Below, one piece after another: positions 55,152-64,000 of a DNA stretch of 64,000 bases; the stretch's first letter is position 1; every line of letters begins with the position of its first letter. The notes under the pieces are model-generated. The model ran no database searches. It was not told the origin of the DNA and saw only the letters and a list, made by a program, of their open reading frames with translations. The translations under genes and the position numbers were made by a program. The DNA lies in assembly GCA_035048495.1 (NCBI GenBank), contig CM068540.1:6060829-6124828 (forward strand), in the 5' to 3' direction. Source of the DNA: Euptelea pleiosperma (taxonomy: Eukaryota; Streptophyta; Magnoliopsida; Ranunculales; Eupteleaceae).

Positions 55152-56954
55152 ATCTCCCACTTTGACAATTCCGTGACAAAAAATATTTAATCACATAGAA
55201 GGTAAATAAAAAAATATAAAAATACAATCACACCCATTTACATGATTCACTAACTATCTCACAATCTCTCGGAGATAACAAATAGATATAAATAGACGCT
55301 TTGATCTGTTCCCTACACATTCTGCCATCAAAATATACCATATAATATTATCGGCAGAAATATATATAAAACACTTAAGCATAGCAGTGAGATTTAATAT
55401 GCACATCATAGGTAGAGAGAAATAGGTAAAATATTGAAACAATTTTACTTCCCCTAAATTTCTCTCCCCCTATCTTATGCATCTACTAGTTTACCTCATA
55501 TGATTTTCTCTCCCCCTTTTTGTCGCAGAATGACAAAGGTACAGAAAATAAATAGATAAATAACATGCATAATATCTTATCATGAATCACAAGTGTATCA
55601 GTGCAACATGATAACAAGTATAAAGACTAAAAAATAAGCATGACGCATAGTCTAAAAACATATCAATGGTTTAAATTTTGGTGAAACCATTTAACCATTC
55701 ATAAATCTTTTTCAAATAAATTTTAAAATTTTAAATCATCTCTGAAAATCATCTCTGAAGTATGAGTTTCAATGTGATAGGCACTCAAATATCAAACATA
55801 TGATTTTAGACTTAATTACTCAATTTAATCTTGAATAGTTCAAATATAGTCAATCTAGGTCATTCACCAGAGCCAGTCAGTCAAACTAATTCATTTTAGT
55901 TGAATTTTTAATTTCTTTCACTTAAGTGTACTATGATCTGACTTTCCACTTTCTAGGGTACAAGACAGATATCAATAAAATTCTAAATATCTACTCAGAA
56001 TCTGAAAGTATCATGTATCCAATCATGAAATCCTCATTAGAGCTCATAGGTTCTCACTAAACTCTTTATTTTCAAATGTATTTGCCAATGTTATTTTATA
56101 TTACTTTTGTAGCAAACATGATTATTTTTACACACTTATTTTACCATAATTTTATTTTTTAAGTTCTCATCTTTTGACACTTGGTCGGTTTGGTAGCTTT
56201 CAAACTCGGTCGGTATGGTATCCTTTGCAGCATTAAGTAATCAGATTTTTATATAGATCGGGGCCATACAGATTTTACCATGTCCACTTGAGGTAGCTCT
56301 TTCCATGGAGAACTATCCCACAGGGAGGCCAACAGTCGATTATATTGCAGTTTCAAAATCAACTGGGGGTAGGAGCACAACTAATTTGAAGTCATGAAAA
56401 GTAGAAGTTTATTCTCGATTTCTATAGAGTATTAGATTTATTACCTCAATCAAGTCTAGTTCCAACCAGTGCCGGTTAGTGTGTATGTAAATAACAAGTT
56501 AAAACTTATGAACATCCACTTATTAAGAATTAGTAAAATTGATTAATCTTCTAAATATTCTAGAGTTTTCTACAATGATCTAGTCTCAATTTACTTTGTG
56601 CCAAGTCCTGATTCTAGAATTTTCTAGAGTCAATGCCATCATATTAAAAGTAATTATGCAATGCGCAATTTTAAAACAAAATCTAAACAAGACAAAAAAT
56701 TTTGATTTTCAAATTTTTTATTTTTGTTTTTGAATAGATGAACTCAAAACAATACAAATAAGCAAATATCTAAAACAAATAAAAAAACTATGAAGAAAAT
56801 AAAATCCTAAAACAAAACTACACACCCAACTCACAAAAAAATATACAATCATAAAATAGATAAGAGTGTAAAGAACCACATTTCTTCAATTAATGGGACA
56901 AGTGCCACTAGACTTCATAAAGAATTCATTTCAAATAGAATATAGATTTATCGG
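55152..56954 (-). other. Non-coding internal region of the gag-only element
   Basis: 1.8 kb between the gag remnant and the purine tract, AT-rich, with several further purine-tract-like stretches (minus strand of CTCTCCCCCTATC at 55464 and CTCTCCCCCTTTTTG at 55509). Multiple polypurine tracts are also a described Sirevirus trait. No pol motif can be read in any frame. Confidence 0.6.
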
Positions 56955-57960
56955 TCATTCATTTCTCATCCATATGATCTTATACCTTTTAGGTGAGTTC
57001 TTTTTCTTCGTCATTTGTATAGGCAGTGATGGAGGATTGACATTTCTCTTTTTATTTGTCGTATTGTTTTGAGCCCTTTGAGTCTGGGTGCCCTTAAGTT
57101 TCATAAGGTTTGCAATCTCTCTACTCAAGTCATTCGACTTTTGATGCAAGGTTGTCATTTTATGGAGTAGATCTTCTTGGTTCTCATATGATTTTCTCTT
57201 AGGAAGAACCATGGTATCTCTCATCTTTTTGAGACACTTCTTACTCAGGTAACCTTTACCCCTACAGTAATTACAAACAAACGCATGCATAAATGGTTTG
57301 GGTCTAGGTTGATCAACCTGTGGTGTGGAAGGAACTTTGACTTTTACAAATTTAATTCCTGAAGACAATGAGGTATTAACATTATCAACATATCAAATTT
57401 TTCGTTTGTCTCCATATCTTTGTCCACACTTAGAATCTCATTTAATTTCTCAGTGTTTTGAGAAATATACGATAAGTCATTTTTTAGTTGAACTGGATCA
57501 AGTTCAAGTGACTTCCTCTTCTCCAGACATTCCTGATAATCAGATTAAAAAATTTAACTTTGTCTTGGAGGCTATCTTTCTCTTCTTCAAGTAGTCTAAA
57601 AATAGCTTCATATTTTTCATGCTCACTTTCAAAATATATTTTAGCATCCGTATAAGTTTGGAACTCGCATTTCAAGAACTTGTTTATCTCTTGAAGAGAT
57701 TTCTTCTCTTCCTTAAGCTGACCAACTAACACAAATAATTTATTATTGTCTAGTTTACAAGTAGAATTTTCAAAATTAGAAATTCAACTCTATTAGTCAA
57801 TTTCTTATTTTGCTTTGGTCAGTCTAAAACTTTCTTTATATAACTCTTGATAAGCAGTATAAAGACCACCTTGATCTTCACTGTCTGAATCACTACGATG
57901 ATTCACAGTGAACCCTTCTTTCGGTATCTTTATAGTGAAAAGAATGAACCGATTTTGCAG
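56955..57960 (-). pseudogene. Partial gag (coiled-coil and zinc-knuckle region)
   Basis: Reading down the minus strand: an acidic SDSEDQGGLYTAYQELYKES-like segment (about 57885-57835), coiled coil QLKEEKKSLQEINKFL (57715-57670), a further EEEKDSLQDKVKFF helix, then in another frame FVCNYCRGKGYLSKKC (about 57290-57240). This last is a CCHC knuckle in which the His is replaced by Tyr, so zinc binding is doubtful. The order matches the C-terminal half of plant copia gag; the N-terminal half and everything after the knuckle are missing. Stops and shifts separate the pieces. Confidence 0.65.
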
Positions 57961-58015
57961 GAATCTAAATTCAGGTGATTAAACATTTTATAGAATAACC
58001 CGCTCTGATACCAAT

Positions 58016-59518
58016 TGAAAAAATAACCGGTCCGTTCTCTTTAATCAGAAATACTTAGAAGGGAGGGGTGATTAGGTTATTCAAAAATTAATCTAACTTA
58101 TCACAAGTTTACTGGTCAAGGTAAGGAAATAAAATCGCATGCCTTAGTTGTTTGATAAAGGATTATCACAACCGATTCAAATCGAATATACCTCCGTGGT
58201 ATATTTTATTTTAGTCGTTTGAGATAATTAATATAGATAGCGGAATACAAACAAACAATCATACAAGATAAGCGATTTTTACGTGAAACCTTAGCCAAGG
58301 AAAAAATCACGGGACCACATCCAGACAGAAAGTATCACTAATTGAAAAGTTAAATGAAACAAAGGTTACCTACGCAGCATAAATACAGCTTCCAACCTTA
58401 ACCAAGTCCTACTGCCGATGCGTCCACGTCCTCTGAATCAATGCTACGAGTTCACGCGCGTCCTCTCAGCCAAGAAGCCTTGTCCGCTTGTTCAGTTTGG
58501 TACACCCCAAACCTACAGTCGATCAATCTCTCTTATCTTAATTCTCAACACTCCAACCTTTGCCGAAGGTGAAGGATTCAGTACTTTCTAAACCCTTGGT
58601 TGCTCAATAGGTGTTGAGTTACACTGGTACACTCAGGCTACTAGGACAAATATCTATGTAAAAGACCTATGCTGAGTAATGGATTAAGCTCTTGGCTTTG
58701 ATCTAGAAGAGAAAAAAGATCATAAGATATTTATGAGAACTAAAAAGCTTCTTGCTCTTCGAATAGACACTCTAATAAATAAACATTTCTTTTCTTTATT
58801 CAATTTGTATAGAAGTGTATTTTGTAAAGCTAGAGAGGAGTTCTATTTATAGATTTCGTAGCCCAAAGTCTTTTAGAATGTGGGAGAGTGGAAACTAGAA
58901 TTTCGGATATGAGAAAGACTCAATCCGCATGAAGTCCAATCGATTTTACATAGTCCAATCGATCAGACTTAAATAAGTTTCTGTCTCATAAGCTTCAATC
59001 GATTTAACAGTGGTCTCTAATCGATTTGGCTTTGATCAAGTTCTGTCTCATAGACTCCAATCGATTTAACAGAGGCCTCCAATCGATTGGGCTTTGATTA
59101 AGTTCTGTCTCGTAGACTCCAATCGATATAACAGAGGTCTCCAATGGATTGGCCCAAATAGTCCAATCGATTGGAGTTTCCTAGAAGTCAATAATATTGA
59201 CTTAGACTCGGGTCTGTCCAATGACTAGGTTTAACCATTATATTTTATTCATTTAAACCTATTCCTATGGCCACTAAGTTACTTACATTCCTAAGCGAGC
59301 ATACACGATCTATAACCGACAAATAGACAGTTACTCAGATGACTCCTGTCGTCAACCGTCTGATCTTTGCTGTCTCTGTCTTCTAGTTTTCACGTAGTCG
59401 ACGAAGTATGCGTACCACGACATCTTCACACCACACTGGTGCTCGTAGGTAAGGTTACATGAATGTTTTATGTCATATGGAATCTTTGCCAAATTAGAAT
59501 ATGAAAATATTCCTTACA
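58016..59518 (-). repeat. 5' LTR of the gag-only element
   Basis: 1,503 bp, next to the primer-binding site. The right end reads ATTCCTTACA and the left end TGAAAAAATAACC. It holds about eight or nine AATCGATT-type palindromes at 58934-59178, some decayed (CCAATGGATTGG). It lacks the 64-bp duplication of the other LTR. Confidence 0.9.
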
Positions 59519-59966
59519 TGAAGTATAGTGGATCTCAGCCACTCATTATTGAAGCTATATAAGATAAGAGGGGTATAGGAAAACCATTTAATTTCTGTTA
59601 AATTCTTTTTTTTTTAAAAGTTTCAATTTTCAATTTCAACACCACTTTTTTTCGTTAAAATCATTAAAATCTATTTTTTCCATTTTTGCCCCTGGTCGTT
59701 TCAATCGTTTTAATGGTAACACCCCTCTCGAGGCATAAAAAGTGGGGCTCTTGAGACTGACCCTTGGGATATATGTAAATCCAATCCATTTCATTCCTTA
59801 TATGTAGGTAAAGAGTAGGTGACCCGTGCCCACGACACTCATCGACAAAGCGTTTGTCAAAATTGGGTGTGAGTGGTTGAGATCCACCGTCCATTTGGTG
59901 TGATAAGATCTCGGCCATCCTTTATGAAGCTGGATAAGAGGGCTCCGTCCTGTTTTGTTATATAGA

Positions 59967-60447
59967 TGTGAGAATTGGGATCAATGCAATTCTTAAATAG
60001 AGGATTTGACAATTACTTTTCAATCCTCACTTGCTTTTTGTTTGAATTTTTCTTAAAATGACATTCATTTTACTATTGAAATTAAATGGTTTATATAACG
60101 GTCATAACAACTAGTATAATGATATTATAATAACCTTATATTGACACAATACTGTTGTGCTATACCCTGGCAAGAGGTAAAACCTAGGGTACTAAATGGG
60201 CTGTAGTCAGCCCAAGCCCACAATGGGCTAGACCACCTAATCTAAAGCCCGGCCTAAGCCCGGGTCTCAATACATTGTGTCAAACATATACATAACTTTA
60301 GATCTAGTCCAAGCCCTAGCTAGTTCCTTAAACAAATACAATAACATTTGGGAAAGGTTTTCTGGACAAGCAGTTCAAGCATTTTCTTTAGATGTGTGGA
60401 GTATGGGTGTCAACGGGTCGGTTCCAGTTCAGTTCCTAAGGTACCTA
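59967..60447. other. Intergenic, no gene
   Basis: Right flank of the Helitron array. GC-richer patch AGCCCGGCCTAAGCCCGGG (about 60246-60264). Nothing else recognised. Confidence 0.5.
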
Positions 60448-60455
60448 GAACCAGG

Positions 60456-60905
60456 CAGGGCCAGCTATACCTTAAGGTCATTAAGGCGGTTACCTGAGGC
60501 CCCCAACCCAGGTCCCACTAACCACATGGATTTTTAGCTCACCCCTTATTGGATAAACAAACCAAAAATCAACCTAATTGATTATCTTTAGCCATAGATT
60601 TTAGTACTTTTAGGACATGATTCTAGCCGATCAAACATGTTTTTTGGGTAGTAAATCGAATGGTTAGAAATCATCAATCAAATTGATTTTGTGAGTTTAT
60701 CCACCAATAGGTGGGCTGAATGCACTAGGAGTCCTCTGCATCTAAATTTTTTTTCTGTAGTTTATTTTATTATCAAGAATAGTTGTTATATAAAGATTTC
60801 CAATAATGCAAAGAGTTTAGTTTTTTAATTAATATATTAAATATAACAAGAAGGCCTTATAGAGAGTTATCGCCTTAGGCCTCAACTTATATTGAGACGG
60901 CCCTG
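60456..60905. mobile_element. hAT-like MITE with 8-bp target duplication
   Basis: The termini CAGGGCC and GGCCCTG are inverted; GAACCAGG flanks both ends (60448-60455 and 60906-60913). The subterminal parts are related to the two ends of the larger element at 62453-63608 (ACCTTAAGGTCATTAAGG; CGCCTTAGGCCTCA). It contains a family A-like arm (AAAAATCAACCTAATTGAT). Confidence 0.85.
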
Positions 60906-60919
60906 GAACCAGGCCTAAC

Positions 60920-61340
60920 TAGGGCTAGCAATGGATCAGGTTCGAGTCGGATTGGTACTGATTTGGTACCGATCCGATAAGAAATCCAACCGATCCGGAT
61001 CCGATCGGATCAATAAAATTCAGTTTCGGAATTGATCTGATATGATTAGATCAGTTCCGGGTCCGATCCGATCCGATCCCATTATATATACATGTATAGC
61101 ATATATTTAAATACTTTTATGTAAATAAATATCTATCTATATAATAAATATTATATATAGTATAAATATCGGGTTTATATCAGATTGGGACAAAGTTGAT
61201 CCGGTACCGATCCGATAAGAGATCGGATCGACAATCTGTGATCTGGTACCGATCTGATAACGAAAAAAAAGCTCTGGACTCAATTTTTTCAGATCGGATT
61301 GGTTCGGGTCTCGGGTTTGATCCGATCCATTGTCAACCAT
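60920..61340. mobile_element. Family F element, intact copy (9-bp target duplication)
   Basis: TAGGGCTAGCAATGGATC and GATCCATTGTCAACCAT are the approximate inverted ends. AGGCCTAAC flanks both sides (60911-60919 and 61341-61349). The interior is dominated by GATCCGAT / ATCGGATC words. The left duplication overlaps the hAT-like element's duplication, so the two insertions are abutting. The 9-bp duplication points to Mutator-type mobilisation. Confidence 0.78.
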
Positions 61341-61349
61341 AGGCCTAAC

Positions 61350-61916
61350 CCTACCACCGTGATGACTCCTAATCACAGTGGGTTTCTATAAGTTTAGGGT
61401 GGAAAACCAATCAATACGACCAACTTTTTACATAATTATCATGCCCAATGATAATCCATACACAAAATTAGAAGGCATGATCTATTACTATTTCAAAGTC
61501 AAAACTTGGGTTGCCACACGACGTTCACCTAGGCACCTAGCCTGTCAAAACAAAAAAAAGGGACTCATTAGATCGCATTTTTTCACCAAAAGCAAAAAAA
61601 GGTTTTTTCTAGGGCTACACTCTAGAATTCTTCTCTAGTGTGGTGGGGTGTAATCTCCTTAGTCGATCGAGGGCATACTTGAATTTGTATCCATCAAAGA
61701 GTTAGAGGGATAGATGGGGACTAATTGTAAAAAGGACCAGGCTTGAGGGACTCACCTTTTTGCACTAATAATTTCACTAATGCTATGGGGGGCTCGAGAA
61801 TCCAATGGTGGTTATGCTTTGGCAAAAAGTGAATCAAATTCTAGCATCATGCTCTTATATCTCACGCACCAGTTTAGTAATGACATGTTCATGTCACTAA
61901 TTTTGAAAACTAGTAA

Positions 61917-61959
<43 letters not shown>

Positions 61960-61989
61960 TCTTCTCTCTTTCTCTCTATCTATCTCTTC

Positions 61990-62025
<36 letters not shown>

Positions 62026-62444
62026 AATAAGAAAGAAGTCCAGAGGTCCAGCCCCTAACACTGGACCTAACCCAATGGTGACCACACAGCTACGAGGTGA
62101 GTCCAAACATACCACTAGAAGATTGGCCCCACATGTTAGATCAATATAAACCCTAAAACTCAACCTCATCTAATTTAGGATGGGCGGACATAAATTGGTC
62201 TAACACCTATATGATAGTGGGTTGGGCAGGCCCAAGTAGACCCACTATCACGTGGGCCTTAGATATGTGTCTGCCCAACTTGATATTTTGTGTATAGTAA
62301 AAATAAGAATCTTTTTCTTTTGTACAAGTACAACATGGTCTATAAATCAATTCTAGTCCGGACCTAGAGCCAGACCCCTATTATATAAGTCAGTTCTGGG
62401 ACTTTTCGAATCTGATTCCGATACAGAAATAGGTAGACCCAATA
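61350..62444. other. Intergenic with CT microsatellite
   Basis: The only structure is the CT-rich tract at 61919-62025. Open frames crossing it (both strands) encode Ser-Leu or Arg-Glu repeats and are not genes. Otherwise nothing recognised. Confidence 0.6.
61919..62025. repeat. Compound CT/CTAT microsatellite
   Basis: Two CT runs separated by a duplicated TATCTCTTCTTCTCTCTTTC-type spacer, about 107 bp in all. Likely polymorphic in length. Confidence 0.92.
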
Positions 62445-62452
62445 TCGGGATG

Positions 62453-63608
62453 CAGGGCCATCTCGATACAAATGAGGCGTAAGGCGAAATCTCTGTATAA
62501 GGCCTTTTTGTTATATTTAATATATTAATATATATGATATTAATTTAAACAATTAAACTCTCTATATTATTGGTAATCTTTATATAAACGGAAAATTAAA
62601 AAAAAAATACAAAATTAAATCAATTTATAAAAAGCAATACTTGTTTTCAAAAATTATATAAATGAATACGCATAGCTGTTTGAATCGGCGTCAACCTTTT
62701 TGGATTTTAATGCCTAAAATACCATTTTAGTAGCCATTTGAATCGGTGTTAGATTATGTCTAGCGCCATTTCAATTGGCACCAGATTAGATATGGCGCCA
62801 AATATAATCTGACGCTGATTCAATTGGCTACTCGACCGTTACGCACAAATCTCCAAGCTACTCGACTGTTGCTCACAAGCCTGTTGCACTCTCTCCTCTT
62901 TTTATATGCATAGACCCATTTTTGGCTCATCACACATCTCCTTTAGATATATCTCAATCTCTCTCTTAAATTTAGAAATTGATTTGACGCCATTGCAAAT
63001 GGTGCCAAAACCATGAGGGTACAATCGGGTTTTATTGAAAAAATACGTTTTGAAGCCGAAGGGAATGGCGCCAACAAGTTGACGTAGATTCAAACGACTA
63101 TGTTCATTTTTTTTTATAATTTTTGAAAACAAGTATTGTTTTCTACAAATTAATTTAATTTCATATTTTTTTTTTTAAATTTTCATTATATAAAAACTAC
63201 TCTCGATAATCAAAAACTACTTAAAAAATTTAGATGCAGAAGACTCCCGGTGTAGTAGATACAAAGGACTCTCGTGGCCCTACATAGATCATTTTTTGGG
63301 CACAATGACTGCATGGATGTTCAGCCCACCTATTGGTGGATAAACACATTAAAAATCAGCTTGATTGATGATTTCTAGCCAGTAGATTTACTACCCAAAA
63401 AACATGCTAGAATCCAACGGTTAGAATCACGTTCTAAAAACTAGTAAAATAGGGCTAGACATAATCGATTAGATTGATTTTTGGTTTGTACATCCAATAA
63501 GGAGTGGGCTAAAAATACATGTGGTTAGTGGGTCCTAGGCTGGGGCCCTTCTCTTACCAAGGGCCCTTAGGTGACCACCTTAATGGCCTTCAGGTAGAGC
63601 CGGCCCTG
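62453..63608. mobile_element. hAT-like non-autonomous element, 1.16 kb, with nested foldback
   Basis: CAGGGCC at 62453 and GGCCCTG ending at 63608 are inverted termini, flanked by TCGGGATG and CCAGGATG (6 of 8 bases identical), a decayed 8-bp duplication. The right third (63290-63608) is homologous, in inverted orientation, to the left part of 60456-60905 and includes a family A-like foldback. The centre is another foldback (62600-63180). No transposase frame. Confidence 0.7.
62600..63180. repeat. Foldback nested in the hAT-like element
   Basis: AATACTTGTTTTCAAAAATTAT near 62636 is mirrored by ATAATTTTTGAAAACAAGTATT near 63115 (each part of a longer arm), and TGTTTGAATCGGCGTCAAC by GTTGACGTAGATTCAAACGA. 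The core has several GGCGCCA/TGGCGCC words. Termini lie in A/T homopolymers, so exact ends and any duplication are unclear. Confidence 0.6.
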
Positions 63609-63616
63609 CCAGGATG

Positions 63617-64000
63617 TTTGGACCATTCCTCCTGCGTGTCAATTAATTGGTACTCCATTGTACGGGGATATTCGGATTGTTCCTGTTGGGTGTGGATTAA
63701 TTGGGTAACCATTGCCACCTTTGTTGCATCTTGAATTTATATATCTATAATGGAATTTTTTTTTAAAATATGAAATTTAATCTATAAAAAAAAAAAAATA
63801 CAGTGTGCCCTTTCATTTTTTTTGTAAGCCAGATCTTATGATGAAAGCACAAAAAACCATTACATCAGGAGTGGTCATTACTCTTATCCCTATCAATGGC
63901 CTTAACAAGCCAGACTAGGAGAGTAAGGGACCATTCTAGAGCAGTGGGTCAAGTTTTGGCCTTTGCTACTATGTCATGAGCAATTGAGGATAAAGAGGAG
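63617..64000. other. Right-edge intergenic sequence, no gene
   Basis: A short imperfect duplication (TTAATTGG(T/G)(A/T)A(C/A)TCCATTG at about 63644 and 63696) and an A run at 63787-63799. Nothing else recognised. Confidence 0.5.

Larger units (their letters stand above)
53540..59518 (-). mobile_element. Gag-only LTR retrotransposon (TR-GAG/LARD type, probably copia-derived)
   Basis: Large LTRs at 58016-59518 (5' in minus orientation, 1,503 bp) and 53540-55151 (3', 1,612 bp) flank 2.86 kb. The primer-binding site TGGTATCAGAGC (58013-58002) is two bases from the 5' LTR. The purine tract AAAGTGGGAGAT adjoins the 3' LTR. Perfect TGAAG duplications lie at 53535-53539 and 59519-59523. Only the C-terminal part of gag is left inside; no protease, integrase, RT or RNase H can be found. 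Large LTRs, this PBS and palindromic LTR motifs recall the Sirevirus branch of copia (inference). It sits inside the Helitron array. Confidence 0.93.
51757..59966 (-). mobile_element. Head-to-tail Helitron array (about 2.2 kb net), interrupted by an LTR element
   Basis: On the minus strand the array begins TCTATATAACAAAAC at 59966. It ends with hairpin CCGTG-GG-CACGG, GCCACCCA and CTAG at 51760-51757. Host bases are A before TC and T after CTAG, the Helitron AT target. Inside, the end-start junction (plus strand TATAGA/CTAG, or decayed forms) recurs near 51916, 52076, 52438, 52601, 52763, 52931, 53098, 53457 and 59814, giving about ten units. Most are about 160 bp. The third and eighth are about 360 bp because they hold half of a family B MITE. 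Units 3-7 and 8 onward form a higher-order repeat of about 1,020 bp. There is no Rep/helicase gene, so the array is non-autonomous. The 53540-59518 LTR element is a later insertion. Confidence 0.8.

Noticed and set aside
61780..62169. Arg/Glu-rich and Ser/Leu-rich open frames
   Set aside because: Translation of the CT microsatellite at 61919-62025.

Overview
The window is nuclear DNA of a flowering plant. The evidence is an ATL-type RING-H2 ubiquitin ligase gene, an exocyst SEC15A gene, the first exons of the eIF2B gamma-subunit gene, a nuclear-type tRNA-Ala gene, and a dense load of plant transposons (Ty1/copia, TRIM, L1-like LINE, Helitron, Mutator-, hAT- and PIF-type MITEs). The species cannot be named from the sequence. 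The AT-rich intergenic space, full of foldback MITEs and nested LTR elements, suggests a medium to large genome.

Only four host genes are supported. (1) EIF2B3, minus strand, exons 1 and 2 at 3820-3981 and 3638-3715. Its second intron runs off the left edge and already holds a LINE 3' end and the 3' part of a copia element. (2) tRNA-Ala(UGC) at 4167-4239, head to head with EIF2B3. (3) A single-exon ATL gene, minus strand, 10831-11352. (4) SEC15A, minus strand, uninterrupted coding region 43333-45705 with a probable 5'UTR intron up to 46571. They have unrelated jobs (translation initiation, tRNA, ubiquitination, exocytosis) and share no operon-like logic.

Layout. 1-2500: copia 3' part next to a LINE 3' part, inside EIF2B3 intron 2. 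4.3-16 kb: MITE belt; one foldback family (here 'family A', usually with CACGTG near both ends) occurs about a dozen times, and a three-layer nest lies at 12.6-14.3 kb. 16.6-25.2 kb: two members of one TRIM family (TSDs CATCT and TTGAT) flank a complete but decayed copia element (17113-22933, TSD CTTTC). 26.9-27.4 kb: LINE relic. 30.3-35.9 kb: a second complete copia element, minus strand (TSD TATTA), with a solo LTR of its own family nested in pol (TSD AAACG). 36.3-37.8 kb: a 5'-truncated LINE with a 15-bp TSD. 38.6-41.6 kb: old retroelement debris. 47.4-51.1 kb: a second MITE belt with a small Helitron (49498-49932). 51.8-60.0 kb: a head-to-tail Helitron array split by a 6-kb gag-only LTR element with palindrome-rich LTRs (53540-59518, TSD TGAAG). 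60.4-63.6 kb: hAT-like and Mutator-like non-autonomous elements, partly nested.

The strongest candidates for something unusual are the Helitron array, which carries captured half-MITEs and a paralogous 'empty site' for the LTR insertion, and the clustered AATCGATT palindromes in the LTRs of that element. All assignments come from reading the sequence; no database search or alignment program was run.
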